Below, piece by piece: positions 1-7,769 of a DNA stretch of 64,000 nt (positions are counted from its first letter, which is position 1; each line of letters opens with the position of its first letter). The stretch covers positions 2,542,001 to 2,606,000 of the forward strand of contig NC_018681.1 of NCBI RefSeq assembly GCF_000250675.2, read 5' to 3'. Position numbers and translations under genes: made by a program. The stretch comes from Nocardia brasiliensis ATCC 700358 (GTDB lineage: Bacteria > Actinomycetota > Actinomycetes > Mycobacteriales > Mycobacteriaceae). Under the pieces are notes generated by a model, which was given only the letters and a program-made list of their open reading frames with translations, was not told where the DNA came from and made no database searches.

Positions 1-1
1 G

Positions 2-121
2 ATCGATGCCGTCGTCGCAGAAATGGCTGTACGCCAGGCGCCGCCGGTTCTGATGCTTACCAGCGACCCCGATGGCATGCGGCGACTCTGCGGACCGGCG
101 ATACGCCTGATCACTGCATAG
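2..121 (+). CDS. C-terminal fragment of a PIN-domain (VapC-like) protein
   Basis: The window opens inside an open frame (first full codon at base 2) that ends at TAG 119-121. The 39 visible residues include V-x-D-A-x-V-A near the start and L-T-S-D-P-D-G-M-R-R-L further on, the pattern seen at the C-terminal end of PIN-domain ribonucleases, where the TSDPDDL-type segment carries late active-site acids. If so, it is the 3' end of a VapC-type toxin whose partner would lie left of the window. Only the tail is visible, so family assignment rests on one short motif. Confidence 0.5.
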   Translation: MDAVVAEMAVRQAPPVLMLTSDPDGMRRLCGPAIRLITA

Positions 122-141
122 GCTCGTCGGCGATAACCTGC

Positions 142-211
142 CGCGCACCTAATCGCGCGCCGCGCGCGTGTCAGTCGACCGACACGCGCGCGGCGCGCGA
201 TTAGGTGCGCG
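142..211. repeat. Perfect 31-bp inverted repeat (long hairpin)
   Basis: Bases 142-172 and 181-211 are perfect reverse complements of 31 bp separated by an 8-nt loop. The arms are CG-alternating (GACACGCGCGCGGCGCGCGA then TTAGGTGCGCG). The right arm runs straight into the 20-bp tandem array that follows. A related sequence (ACACGCGCGCGGCG then AATTGGTGCGCGG) recurs several times around 36040-36730, so this is a member of a dispersed repeat family rather than a simple terminator, although it lies 20 nt after the PIN-domain stop and could also end that transcript. Confidence 0.85.
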
Positions 212-404
212 GGGGTGGTGGAACGTGCGCGGGGGGTGGTGAAACGCGCGCGGGGGTGGTGAAACGCGCGCGGGGGTGGCGGAACGCGCGCGGGGGTGGC
301 GGAACGCGCGCGGGGGTGGCGGAACGCGCGCGGGGGTGGCGGAACGCGCGCGGGGGTGGTGGAACGCGCGCGGGGGTGGCGGAACGTGCGCGGGGTGGTT
401 AAAC
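205..404. repeat. 20-bp minisatellite, ten units
   Basis: Ten head-to-tail units of GCGCGCGGGGGTGGCGGAAC, six of them with at most one change and the outer ones slightly degenerate (one unit of 21 bp, the last of 19 bp). Translated, all frames give Gly/Arg-rich repeats, so the open frames here are artefacts. The stretch 405-559 between the array and the esterase shows nothing else recognisable apart from the ribosome binding site for that gene. Confidence 0.9.
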
Positions 405-559
405 GCGCGGCAGTCCCTGGGAGACCGCTCCGCTGTAGTGCCGCTGGATTCGGGTTGGGGATTCGCTTGTGGGGGTGTGGTTTCGATCAGAGGTGGTGGG
501 GGAAGTATGGGGTGGGGTTCGTGGGATCGCTGCGGACGAACGGGGAGAAGGAGGGGACC

Positions 560-2035
560 GTGGAAACGGTTGTATCGGTCAGTGGGGGAAAGGTTCGGGG
601 TGTGGTCCGGGAGGGGGTGTATGCGTTTCTCGGGATTCCTTATGCCGCACCGGCGGTGGGGGCGGCGCGGTTCGAATTGCCGAAGCCGGTGGAAAAGTGG
701 GTGGGGGTGCGCGACGCGGTGACGTACGGCGCGACCTGCCCGCAGGGGCCCTATCCTGACGGCATCCAGGCTCTGGTCACCATGAACCGGGTGCCGGGCG
801 ACGAGTACTTGAATCTCAATGTGTGGACGCCGGATCCGGGCACGAGCGGCCTGCCGGTGCTGGTCTGGATCCACGGCGGCGGATACTCACGCGGCTCCAA
901 TGCGGGCGCGGTGGCCGACGGCAGCGCCTTCGCGCGGGACGGCGTCGTGGTGGTGTCGATGAACTACCGCGTCGGTATGGCCGGGTTCGCGGTGCTGGAC
1001 GGCGCGCCGGCGAACCGTGGTCTGCACGACCAGATCTTCGCGCTGCGCTGGGTGCAGGAGAATGTCGCCGCCTTCGGCGGTGACCCGGGCAATGTCACGC
1101 TCGGCGGCCTGTCCGCGGGCGGTATGAGCGTGGCCGCGCTGCTGGCTTCTCCGTTGGCGCAGGGGCTTTTTCGACGCGCGATCATCCAGAACGGCACCAC
1201 CGTCGCGGCCGCACCCATGGACGATGCCCGCAAATTGTCGGCCGCCGCGGCGGCGAAGCTCGGAATAGAGCCCTCTGCAACCGCTTTCGGCGCACTCGAG
1301 GAGAAAGAACTGCTGGACGCGCAGGAAGCGGTGGCGCTGGACCAGATGATCGATCCGTCGCCGGAACGCTGGGGCGCCTCGTTCATCACCAACGGGATCG
1401 GCATCCTCAACTTCTTCCCGGTGGTCGACGGGGAAATGCTGACGGACACGCCATTGAAAGTGCTGGAGGCGCAACCGGATCGAGCGCTGCCGCTGCTCTG
1501 CGGCTACGCTGCGGAGGAGTTCCGCTTCTTCCTGATGCCGACCGGTGTCGCCGCCGCGGTGACCGCCGAAACGTTGCCGTTCTTCCTCAGCCGCTACGGA
1601 ATGGCACCGGAACTCGCCGACGTCTTCGCCGCCAACCGGCCGAGCGCGACGCCCGCGGATCTGCTGGCCGCGGTCTTCACCGATGTCGCGTTCCGAGCCG
1701 ATATCGTGCGGTTTGCGGAAGCCTGTGCGCACGCGCCGACGTTTGTCTACGAATTCGCTTGGCCCTCCGGAGTGGACGGGCTCGGTGCATGTCACGCACT
1801 GGAGACCGCATTCATTTTCGACCGTCTCGCGTCCGCGCACGCGATCACCGGCCCCAACCCGCCGCAGCCGCTCGCCGACGAAATGCACCGCGCCTGGGTG
1901 GATTTCGTCATAAACGGCGATCCCGGCTGGCAGCGATTCGATGCGGCCACCCGCCCGGTGCGCGTGTTCGATCACCCCGAATTGCAGCTGGTGTACGACC
2001 CGCGCGCCGAGGAGTTGCGCGCGGCCCGGCGTTAG
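560..2035 (+). CDS. Type-B carboxylesterase (para-nitrobenzyl esterase family)
   Basis: A 491-residue alpha/beta hydrolase that should hydrolyse carboxylic esters in the cytoplasm (no signal peptide). It opens with the family's typical V-x-G-x-x-x-G-V...F-x-G-I-P-Y-A segment, has the oxyanion HGGG motif near residue 104, the nucleophile elbow G-L-S-A-G with Ser185, and the late G-A-C-H-A-L-E segment whose His (about residue 412) completes the triad. The GTG start at 560 is chosen because AAGGAGGG lies 6-7 nt before it and similarity begins there; longer open frames upstream only read through the minisatellite. The substrate cannot be inferred. It is convergent with the guanine deaminase gene. 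Confidence 0.9.
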   Translation: METVVSVSGGKVRGVVREGVYAFLGIPYAAPAVGAARFELPKPVEKWVGVRDAVTYGATCPQGPYPDGIQALVTMNRVPGDEYLNLNVWTPDPGTSGLPVLVWIHGGGYSRGSNAGAVADGSAFARDGVVVVSMNYRVGMAGFAVLDGAPANRGLHDQIFALRWVQENVAAFGGDPGNVTLGGLSAGGMSVAALLASPLAQGLFRRAIIQNGTTVAAAPMDDARKLSAAAAAKLGIEPSATAFGALEEKELLDAQEAVALDQMIDPSPERWGASFITNGIGILNFFPVVDGEMLTDTPLKVLEAQPDRALPLLCGYAAEEFRFFLMPTGVAAAVTAETLPFFLSRYGMAPELADVFAANRPSATPADLLAAVFTDVAFRADIVRFAEACAHAPTFVYEFAWPSGVDGLGACHALETAFIFDRLASAHAITGPNPPQPLADEMHRAWVDFVINGDPGWQRFDAATRPVRVFDHPELQLVYDPRAEELRAARR

Positions 2036-2177
2036 GCCCTTCCTCGAAGTCCCATCCGGCGCTTGTGCGGTTCAGCTCGCCTGGCCGTCGCGTCGCCGAG
2101 ACATCCACGGCACCGGCCCGACTTGCCGGGCGACGGGCGGAACCGCGAAGGCATCCGGCCGGACGTCGAGACAAGGC

Positions 2178-3524
2178 CTAAGGCCGGGCGTATGCGCGCC
2201 GTCCCATGACGTAGGTCGCCACCACGGAACGCTCGTCGCCGAGCATCATCTGGGCGAACAACCGTTCATGGATGTCGCGGGCCCGGTCGACGCGGTGCGC
2301 GAGGACCGGGGTGGCGGCCCAGTCCAGCACGACGAAGTCGGCCTCCTTGCCGGCGCGGAAGTTGCCGATGCGCTCGTCGCAGTACATCGCTTCGGCGCCG
2401 CCGAGGGTGGCGAGGTAGAACCCGCGCAGCGCGTCCAAGCTGGTGCGCTGGGCTTCGGGTTTCGCCGACTCGCTGAGCATGACCACCTTGTACGCCTCGT
2501 TGAGCGTGCGCAGCATCGAATAGCTGGTGCCCGCACCGCAATCGGTGCCGAGGCCGACCCGGATGCCTGCCTGCCAGGCGGCCGGCAGGTCGAACAGTCC
2601 ACTGCCGAGGAACAGGTTCGAGGTGGGGCAGAAGGCGATGGCGGCACCGGTCTCGGCCAGCCGGGACCGGTCCCGCGCGTCGATGTGCACGCAGTGGGCG
2701 AACAGCGAACGGGGGCCGAGCATGCCCACGCGGTCGTAGACGTCGAGGTATGAACGGGCGTCGGCGAAGCGGGCGAGGACCTGTGCGGTCTCCGGACCGC
2801 TCTCCGCGGCATGGGTTTGCAACGCGACATCCGGGAACTCGCGGAACAGTCGACCGGCCCAGGCCAGCTGCTCGTCCGTGCAGGACGGCGCGAAGCGCGG
2901 CGTGATCGCGTAGGTCAGGCGACCGTTCCCGTGCCAGCGGGTGCGGAGTTGGCGTGTCTGGTTTTCGGCGTCGGACAGCGTCCGGTCCCGGAGGAACTCC
3001 GGCGCGTCCGGCTGCCGGTCCATCAGCACTTTGCCGCACGTCATCCGCAGGTCACGGGCTCGGGCCGCGGCGCAGAACGCGTCGACCGAGGCCGGATGCA
3101 CGGTCGGGTGCACGCTCGCGGTGGTGGTGCCGCAGGCCAGCAAGGTGTCGAGGAAGCGCTCGGCGATGTGGCGCGCGTGCGCGGGATCCGCGAACTCCTG
3201 CTCGGCCGGAAACACGTAGTCTTGTAGCCAATCCGACAGGCGCGCACCGTAACTCGCGATCATGTCGTACTGGCTGTAGTGGATGTGGGCGTCCACGAAA
3301 CCGGGCACGATCAGCCTGCCCCGGTGATCGACCACCGTGCCGCGAAGTCGCTCCGGCAGCGCGGACCACTCGCCCGCCCAGGCGACGGTGCCGTCGGCGG
3401 CGATCGCGAGCGCGCCGTCCTCGAACAGTTCCCATGCGTCGGATGCGCTGTCGGGGCCGGGATCGCGCAGGAAATGCAACACGGTGCCGCGGAAAACGGC
3501 GGGCAGCTCCACGCGTTCGGCCAT
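2178..3524 (-). CDS. guaD: Guanine deaminase
   Basis: A 448-residue amidohydrolase that deaminates guanine to xanthine in purine catabolism. Metal-binding D-A-H-I-H-Y lies at residues 78-83, followed by the family's W-L-Q-D-Y-V-F-P-A-E, then T-H-A-A-E-S, F-A-H-C-V-H and L-G-T-D-C-G-A-G-T-S, all standard guanine deaminase landmarks. ATG 3524 is preferred over longer frames because similarity begins there and a TAnnnT -10 element sits 7 nt upstream, which implies a leaderless transcript. No other purine catabolic genes are next to it. It is transcribed divergently from the exported phosphatase. Confidence 0.93.
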   Translation of the reverse strand: MAERVELPAVFRGTVLHFLRDPGPDSASDAWELFEDGALAIAADGTVAWAGEWSALPERLRGTVVDHRGRLIVPGFVDAHIHYSQYDMIASYGARLSDWLQDYVFPAEQEFADPAHARHIAERFLDTLLACGTTTASVHPTVHPASVDAFCAAARARDLRMTCGKVLMDRQPDAPEFLRDRTLSDAENQTRQLRTRWHGNGRLTYAITPRFAPSCTDEQLAWAGRLFREFPDVALQTHAAESGPETAQVLARFADARSYLDVYDRVGMLGPRSLFAHCVHIDARDRSRLAETGAAIAFCPTSNLFLGSGLFDLPAAWQAGIRVGLGTDCGAGTSYSMLRTLNEAYKVVMLSESAKPEAQRTSLDALRGFYLATLGGAEAMYCDERIGNFRAGKEADFVVLDWAATPVLAHRVDRARDIHERLFAQMMLGDERSVVATYVMGRRAYARP

Positions 3525-3531
3525 GTCCTCG

Positions 3532-3537
3532 ACGCTA
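3532..3537 (-). promoter_or_regulatory. -10 element for leaderless guaD transcript
   Basis: TAGCGT on the minus strand, 7 nt before the ATG and with no Shine-Dalgarno sequence between them. This spacing puts the first transcribed base at or next to the start codon. Confidence 0.6.
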
Positions 3538-3883
3538 GCTGTTCGACATCCGAGGGGCGGGCCCGGCGCGCGTTTGCGAGAGCGGCGGCCAACCGGGATG
3601 ATCTCCGAGGAAGGTGGGCGCGGGGAACTCTGTACGGTGCGGCCGCCTGCTAACTCTCCATCGCGGCGAGCGCCTGCTGATATTCGCACGCTGGGGCACG
3701 AGGTGTTCCTGGCGCTCACCCTCGCCTCGGGTGCGGAATCTGCTCGGTTGTCCAGCCTGAATCCCGTTGTCCGGCGCGGTGATCCCGCTGGTCGGCGCGG
3801 TGATTCCGGTGAGCGGGGCAACTACGGCGGGATCACCGGGAAACCCGGCAGCGGCCGCGTCGCGCGCCCTACTGTCCCGCGCC
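3538..3883. other. Divergent intergenic region guaD / phosphatase
   Basis: No gene is recognised here. Between 3770 and 3850 there are two near-identical 21-bp units (GTCGGCGCGGTGATTCCGGTG type) and a loose inverted arrangement of GGTGATCCC and GGGATCACC. TACTGT at 3870-3875, 8 nt before the phosphatase ATG, could be its -10 element. Confidence 0.5.
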
Positions 3884-4789
3884 ATGAGGTACTCAATAGT
3901 TTCGCTACTCGCCGCAGTGCTGGCGACCTTCGCGCTGACGGCGACGACCGCCTCGCCGTTCGCGACCGCACAACCGGACGCGCAGGCGGAGTCCGCGATC
4001 GCGGCGGGCGGGAAGATCGATCTGCAAGGCGCGATCAATGCCCGCGATATCGGCGGATATCGCACCTATGACGGAGCGAAGGTGAAGTCGGGCAAAGCCG
4101 TTCGCGCCGACTCGCTGGAAAAGCTCACCGCCGCTGACGTACAGAAGCTGGCGGGCCTGAAAGTGCAGAAGGTGATCGACTTCCGCACCCCGGCCGAGGT
4201 GCAGTTCGCCGGCGCGGACAAGCCGATCCCGGGCGCGCAGGCGGTGGCCAGGCCGATCGATGACACCGGACTGTTCCAGAAGCTGCTCTCGGTGATCCAG
4301 CTGCGTGATCCGGTGAAGCAGGAGGAGATGCTCGGCAACGGCAAGGCCGAGGAGATCATGAAGGGCGTCTACGCCAGCTTCTTCACCCAGCAGTCGCGGG
4401 CCGCGTTCGGGCAGACCATCAAGGATCTCGCCGCCACCGACAAGGTGACGCTGTACCACTGCACCGCGGGCAAGGACCGCACGGGCTGGCTGACGTACGT
4501 CACCTTGCGTGCGGTCGGCGTGCCGGAACGCACTGCGCGGCAGGACTATCTGCTGTCCAACCAGTATCGCGCCGCGGCGGACGCGGCGCTGCGGCAGCAG
4601 GTGAAACAGGCGGGGCTGATGCAGAATCCGGATCTGCTGATTCCGCTGCAGGAGGTGCGTGACGCGTACCTGGACGTCGCCGTCGCCAAGATCGAGCAGG
4701 ACTACGGCGATTTCGGCAAGTTCCTCACCCAGGGCCTCGGGCTGGACGCCGGCACCATCCTGAAGCTGCGCAAGAACCTTGTCAGCTGA
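3884..4789 (+). CDS. Exported tyrosine-protein phosphatase (PtpB-like fold)
   Basis: A 301-residue protein with an N-terminal signal sequence (basic start then a hydrophobic run, cleavage likely near Ala-25 to Ala-30) and a dual-specificity/tyrosine phosphatase core. The P-loop H-C-T-A-G-K-D-R-T-G contains catalytic Cys193 and the Lys-Asp insertion typical of the mycobacterial PtpB-like branch, which also acts on phosphoinositides. The segment N-A-R-D-I-G-G-Y-R near residue 50 is the characteristic family entry motif. The ATG at 3884 is chosen because the signal peptide starts there; the longer open frame upstream reads intergenic repeats. It probably acts outside the membrane; its substrate is unknown. 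Confidence 0.88.
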   Translation: MRYSIVSLLAAVLATFALTATTASPFATAQPDAQAESAIAAGGKIDLQGAINARDIGGYRTYDGAKVKSGKAVRADSLEKLTAADVQKLAGLKVQKVIDFRTPAEVQFAGADKPIPGAQAVARPIDDTGLFQKLLSVIQLRDPVKQEEMLGNGKAEEIMKGVYASFFTQQSRAAFGQTIKDLAATDKVTLYHCTAGKDRTGWLTYVTLRAVGVPERTARQDYLLSNQYRAAADAALRQQVKQAGLMQNPDLLIPLQEVRDAYLDVAVAKIEQDYGDFGKFLTQGLGLDAGTILKLRKNLVS

Positions 4790-4803
4790 TCGACCGGAAG
4801 TGG

Positions 4804-4839
4804 TTCGGGCCCATGCACCAGACGGTGGTTGGGCCCGAA
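4804..4839. terminator. Bidirectional terminator hairpin
   Basis: TTCGGGCCCA at 4804-4813 pairs with TGGGCCCGAA at 4830-4839, and ACCA/TGGT can extend the stem inside the loop. It lies in the 58-bp gap between two convergent genes and could serve both. No T tract is present, as is usual in this group. Confidence 0.7.
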
Positions 4840-4847
4840 TCCTGTTC

Positions 4848-7082
4848 TCAGGACTTCTTTTTGCCTTGCCCGCGCAGGTTCGCGGCCAGCTGGTTCGGCA
4901 TCGATTCGTGCCGGGTGTAGGTGCGATTGAAATCGCCGGTGCCGTGCGAGAGCGAACGCAGATCGATGGCGTAGCGGCTGAGTTCGAGTTCGGGCACCTC
5001 GGCGTGAATTCTGGTGCGGCCGACGCCATGTGGTTCGGTGCCCAGGACGCGACCGCGCCGGCCGGACAGATCGCTCAACACCGGGCCCACGTAGTCGTCG
5101 GAGACCACGACCCAAACGTCGGCGATCGGTTCCAGCAGGGCAACGCCCGCCGTGGCCGCGGCTTCGCGCAATGCCAGCGCACCCGCGGTCTGGAAGGCCG
5201 CATCGGACGAGTCGACCGAGTGCGCCTTGCCGTCGAACAGCGTGACCCGCACGTCGACCAGCGGATATCCGGCGGCGACACCGCGGGTGGCCTGAGCGCG
5301 CACCCCCTTCTCGACCGACGGAATGAATTGGCGCGGAACGACTCCGCCGACCACCCGGTCCACGAACTCGATGCCCGACCCGCCGGGCAGCGGTTCGACC
5401 TCGATCTCGCATACCGCGTATTGCCCGTGCCCGCCCGACTGCTTCACGTGCCTGCCGCGTCCGGAAGCCTTGCCCGCGAACGTCTCTCGCAGCGCCACCT
5501 GATGCTCGACGACGTCCACCTGCACGCCGAACCTGGTGCGCAATCGTTCCAGCGCGACATCGCGATGCGCCTCGCCCAGACACCACAGCACCAGCTGATG
5601 GGTCTGGATGTTGTGCTCGAGCCGCACCGCGGGATCCTCGGCCGCCAGCCGGGCCAGGCTCTGTGAGAGCTTGTCTTCGTCGGCCTTGCTGTGCGCGGTG
5701 ATGGCGATGGGCAGCAACGGATCCGGCATCTGCCACGGCTCGATGAGCAGCGGCTTGTCCACGCCGGAGAGGGTGTCGCCGGTTTCGGCGTGACCGAGCT
5801 TGGTGACGTACGCGATATCGCCGGCGATCGCCTGGCCGAGTGGGCGCTGGCTCTTGCCGAACGGCGCGGAGACCGCGCCGACCCGTTCGTCGACGTCGTG
5901 GCTCTCGTGCCCGCGTTCCTCGAGTCCGTGCCCGCAGACGTGCACGGTATCGTCGGCGCGCAGCGTGCCGGAGAAGACGCGAACCAGCGACACCCGGCCG
6001 ACATAGGGGTCGGAGGCGGTGCGGATCACCTCGGCCGCGAGCACCCCGTCGGGGTCGCAGTCGAGCCGGCGGCGGGTGTTGCCGTCCGCTGCGGTGACGG
6101 CCGAGACGATGTGCTCGGCCGGCGTCGGGAAGCCGCCGGTGATCAGGTCCAGCAGTTCGACCGTGCCCAACCCCTGCTTCGCACCCTCCGGAGCGGGCGC
6201 GCCGAACAGCACCGGATGGAAACTGCCCCGGGCCACCGCGCGTTCCAGGTCGGTGACGAGTGTGGCGAGTTCGATGGGTTCGCCGCCGAGATAGCGGTCC
6301 ATCAGGGACTCGTCTTCGCTCTCGGCGATGATGCCCTCGATGAGCCGGTTGCGGGCCTCGTCCAGCAGCGGTTGCTGTTCGGGCGTGGGCGTGGCCTGGA
6401 CGCACTCACCGGAGGAGTAGTCGACCACGCAGTTGGGCAGCAGTTCGATGAGTCCGGTGACCGGTCGATGACCGTCCGCGCTCTTCGGTCCGTACACCGG
6501 AAGATGCAGCGGCAGAATGTTTTCCGACGCGCCGCCGCCGAGTACCGTGCGACAGGTCTCGGTCATCTCGTCGTAGTCGGCCCGCGCGGTGTCCAGGTGC
6601 GTGATCACGATCGCGCGCGGCATGCCGACCGCTGCGCACTCCTCCCAGAGCGCGCGCGTCGCGCCGCTGACGCCTTCGGCGCCCTCGGCCGCCGAGATCA
6701 CGAACAGCGCGGCATCCGCGGCCCGCAGACCCGCCCGCAGTTCGCCGACGAAGTCCGCGTAACCGGGCGTATCCAGCAGGTTGATCTTCATCCCGGCCCA
6801 GGCGAGCGGCACCACGGACAATTGCACAGACCTGTGCTGCCGATGCTCGATCTCGTCGTAATCGGACAGCGACGTCCCGTCCTCGACCCGGCCTGCCCGG
6901 TTCACCGTCCCCGTGGTCAGCGCCAACGCCTCCACCAGCGTGGTTTTGCCCGATCCACTGCGCCCGACCAGGACCACATTTCGTATCTGTTCCGGCCGCT
7001 CGGCCGAAAGTACTCTGCCGTTGCCTCCAGCAGATCCGCTCGTTTTGTCCACTGTGCGTCTCGCTTCCTCGCGCCCCGACAC
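4848..7082 (-). CDS. Elongation factor G-like GTPase (FusA2 type)
   Basis: A 744-residue translational GTPase with full EF-G domain order: G domain (P-loop G-R-S-G-S-G-K-T-T at residues 40-48, D-T-P-G at 104-107), domain II, then EF-G domains III to V. It resembles the second EF-G paralogue of mycobacteria (FusA2), whose role in translation is unsettled. The G4 motif, normally NKxD, reads T-H-L-D at 161-164, which may weaken guanine specificity. The predicted GTG start has no clear ribosome site; GTP-binding sequence starts about residue 34, so a later start is possible. Confidence 0.88.
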   Translation of the reverse strand: MSGREEARRTVDKTSGSAGGNGRVLSAERPEQIRNVVLVGRSGSGKTTLVEALALTTGTVNRAGRVEDGTSLSDYDEIEHRQHRSVQLSVVPLAWAGMKINLLDTPGYADFVGELRAGLRAADAALFVISAAEGAEGVSGATRALWEECAAVGMPRAIVITHLDTARADYDEMTETCRTVLGGGASENILPLHLPVYGPKSADGHRPVTGLIELLPNCVVDYSSGECVQATPTPEQQPLLDEARNRLIEGIIAESEDESLMDRYLGGEPIELATLVTDLERAVARGSFHPVLFGAPAPEGAKQGLGTVELLDLITGGFPTPAEHIVSAVTAADGNTRRRLDCDPDGVLAAEVIRTASDPYVGRVSLVRVFSGTLRADDTVHVCGHGLEERGHESHDVDERVGAVSAPFGKSQRPLGQAIAGDIAYVTKLGHAETGDTLSGVDKPLLIEPWQMPDPLLPIAITAHSKADEDKLSQSLARLAAEDPAVRLEHNIQTHQLVLWCLGEAHRDVALERLRTRFGVQVDVVEHQVALRETFAGKASGRGRHVKQSGGHGQYAVCEIEVEPLPGGSGIEFVDRVVGGVVPRQFIPSVEKGVRAQATRGVAAGYPLVDVRVTLFDGKAHSVDSSDAAFQTAGALALREAAATAGVALLEPIADVWVVVSDDYVGPVLSDLSGRRGRVLGTEPHGVGRTRIHAEVPELELSRYAIDLRSLSHGTGDFNRTYTRHESMPNQLAANLRGQGKKKS

Positions 7083-7213
7083 CTGCGGTACTTCGAGCTT
7101 CCCACCGGCGGTCCCGCTCCGTGCCGGGATCGCCAGATCCGATACCCCGAATATCAGGTTCCGACCTGGGCATACCGTGCGGTTTCGGTGCGCGAGGAGG
7201 TCGTCCCCGCCGC

Positions 7214-7627
7214 TCAGCTCACGTCGCGCAGCGCGACAACGGCTTCCACCTCGACCAGGAACTCCGGCCGGAACAACCCGGCCACCTGAACGAGGGAACT
7301 CGCGGGATTGGGCCGGTCGCCGAGCGCAGGGCGCAGGAACTCGTCGCGGACGTCGCGGAGCACCTGCAACTGGCTGACATCGGTCACGAACCAGGTGAAT
7401 TTGACCAGGTCGGTCCAGTCGGCGCCGAGCGCGCGCAGCACGTTCTCCAGGTTGGTCAGCGCCTGCCTGGTCTGCGCGGCCAGATCGTCCGGGCCGACCA
7501 CGTTGCCCGCGGCGTCCACCGCGATCTGACCGGACACGAAGGCGAGTCCACCCGAGGTGGTCACCGCGTGGGCGTAGCCGAAACCCGGTGCGACGCCCGG
7601 GATATCGGAGAACCTCTCGTTGATCAT
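7214..7627 (-). CDS. RidA (YjgF/YER057c/UK114) family protein
   Basis: A 137-residue protein with the compact RidA fold signature, including the G-L-A-F-V-S-G-Q-I segment and the C-terminal V-E-V-E-A-V-V-A-L strand. Classical RidA enzymes hydrolyse reactive 2-aminoacrylate with an Arg in P-A-R-S; here the same position reads N-P-A-S-S, so the catalytic Arg is absent and imine deaminase activity is doubtful. It is divergent from the MFS permease, 142 bp away, and its own -10 element lies 6 nt before the ATG. Confidence 0.85.
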   Translation of the reverse strand: MINERFSDIPGVAPGFGYAHAVTTSGGLAFVSGQIAVDAAGNVVGPDDLAAQTRQALTNLENVLRALGADWTDLVKFTWFVTDVSQLQVLRDVRDEFLRPALGDRPNPASSLVQVAGLFRPEFLVEVEAVVALRDVS

Positions 7628-7633
7628 GGCGTC

Positions 7634-7639
7634 AGCGTA
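7634..7639 (-). promoter_or_regulatory. -10 element for leaderless RidA transcript
   Basis: TACGCT on the minus strand, 6 nt before the ATG; no Shine-Dalgarno sequence fits in the gap. Confidence 0.6.
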
Positions 7640-7769
7640 GTCGGCTCCGGCGCGGGTGCGACTCGTTCGATTCTGCTGTCACCTGCCGTTCGGCGGACCA
7701 TTCCGGCCGGATACCGATCGGCCGCTCGTATCGGCTGAAACCTGATGCCCGATATGGGACAGTGCGCGG

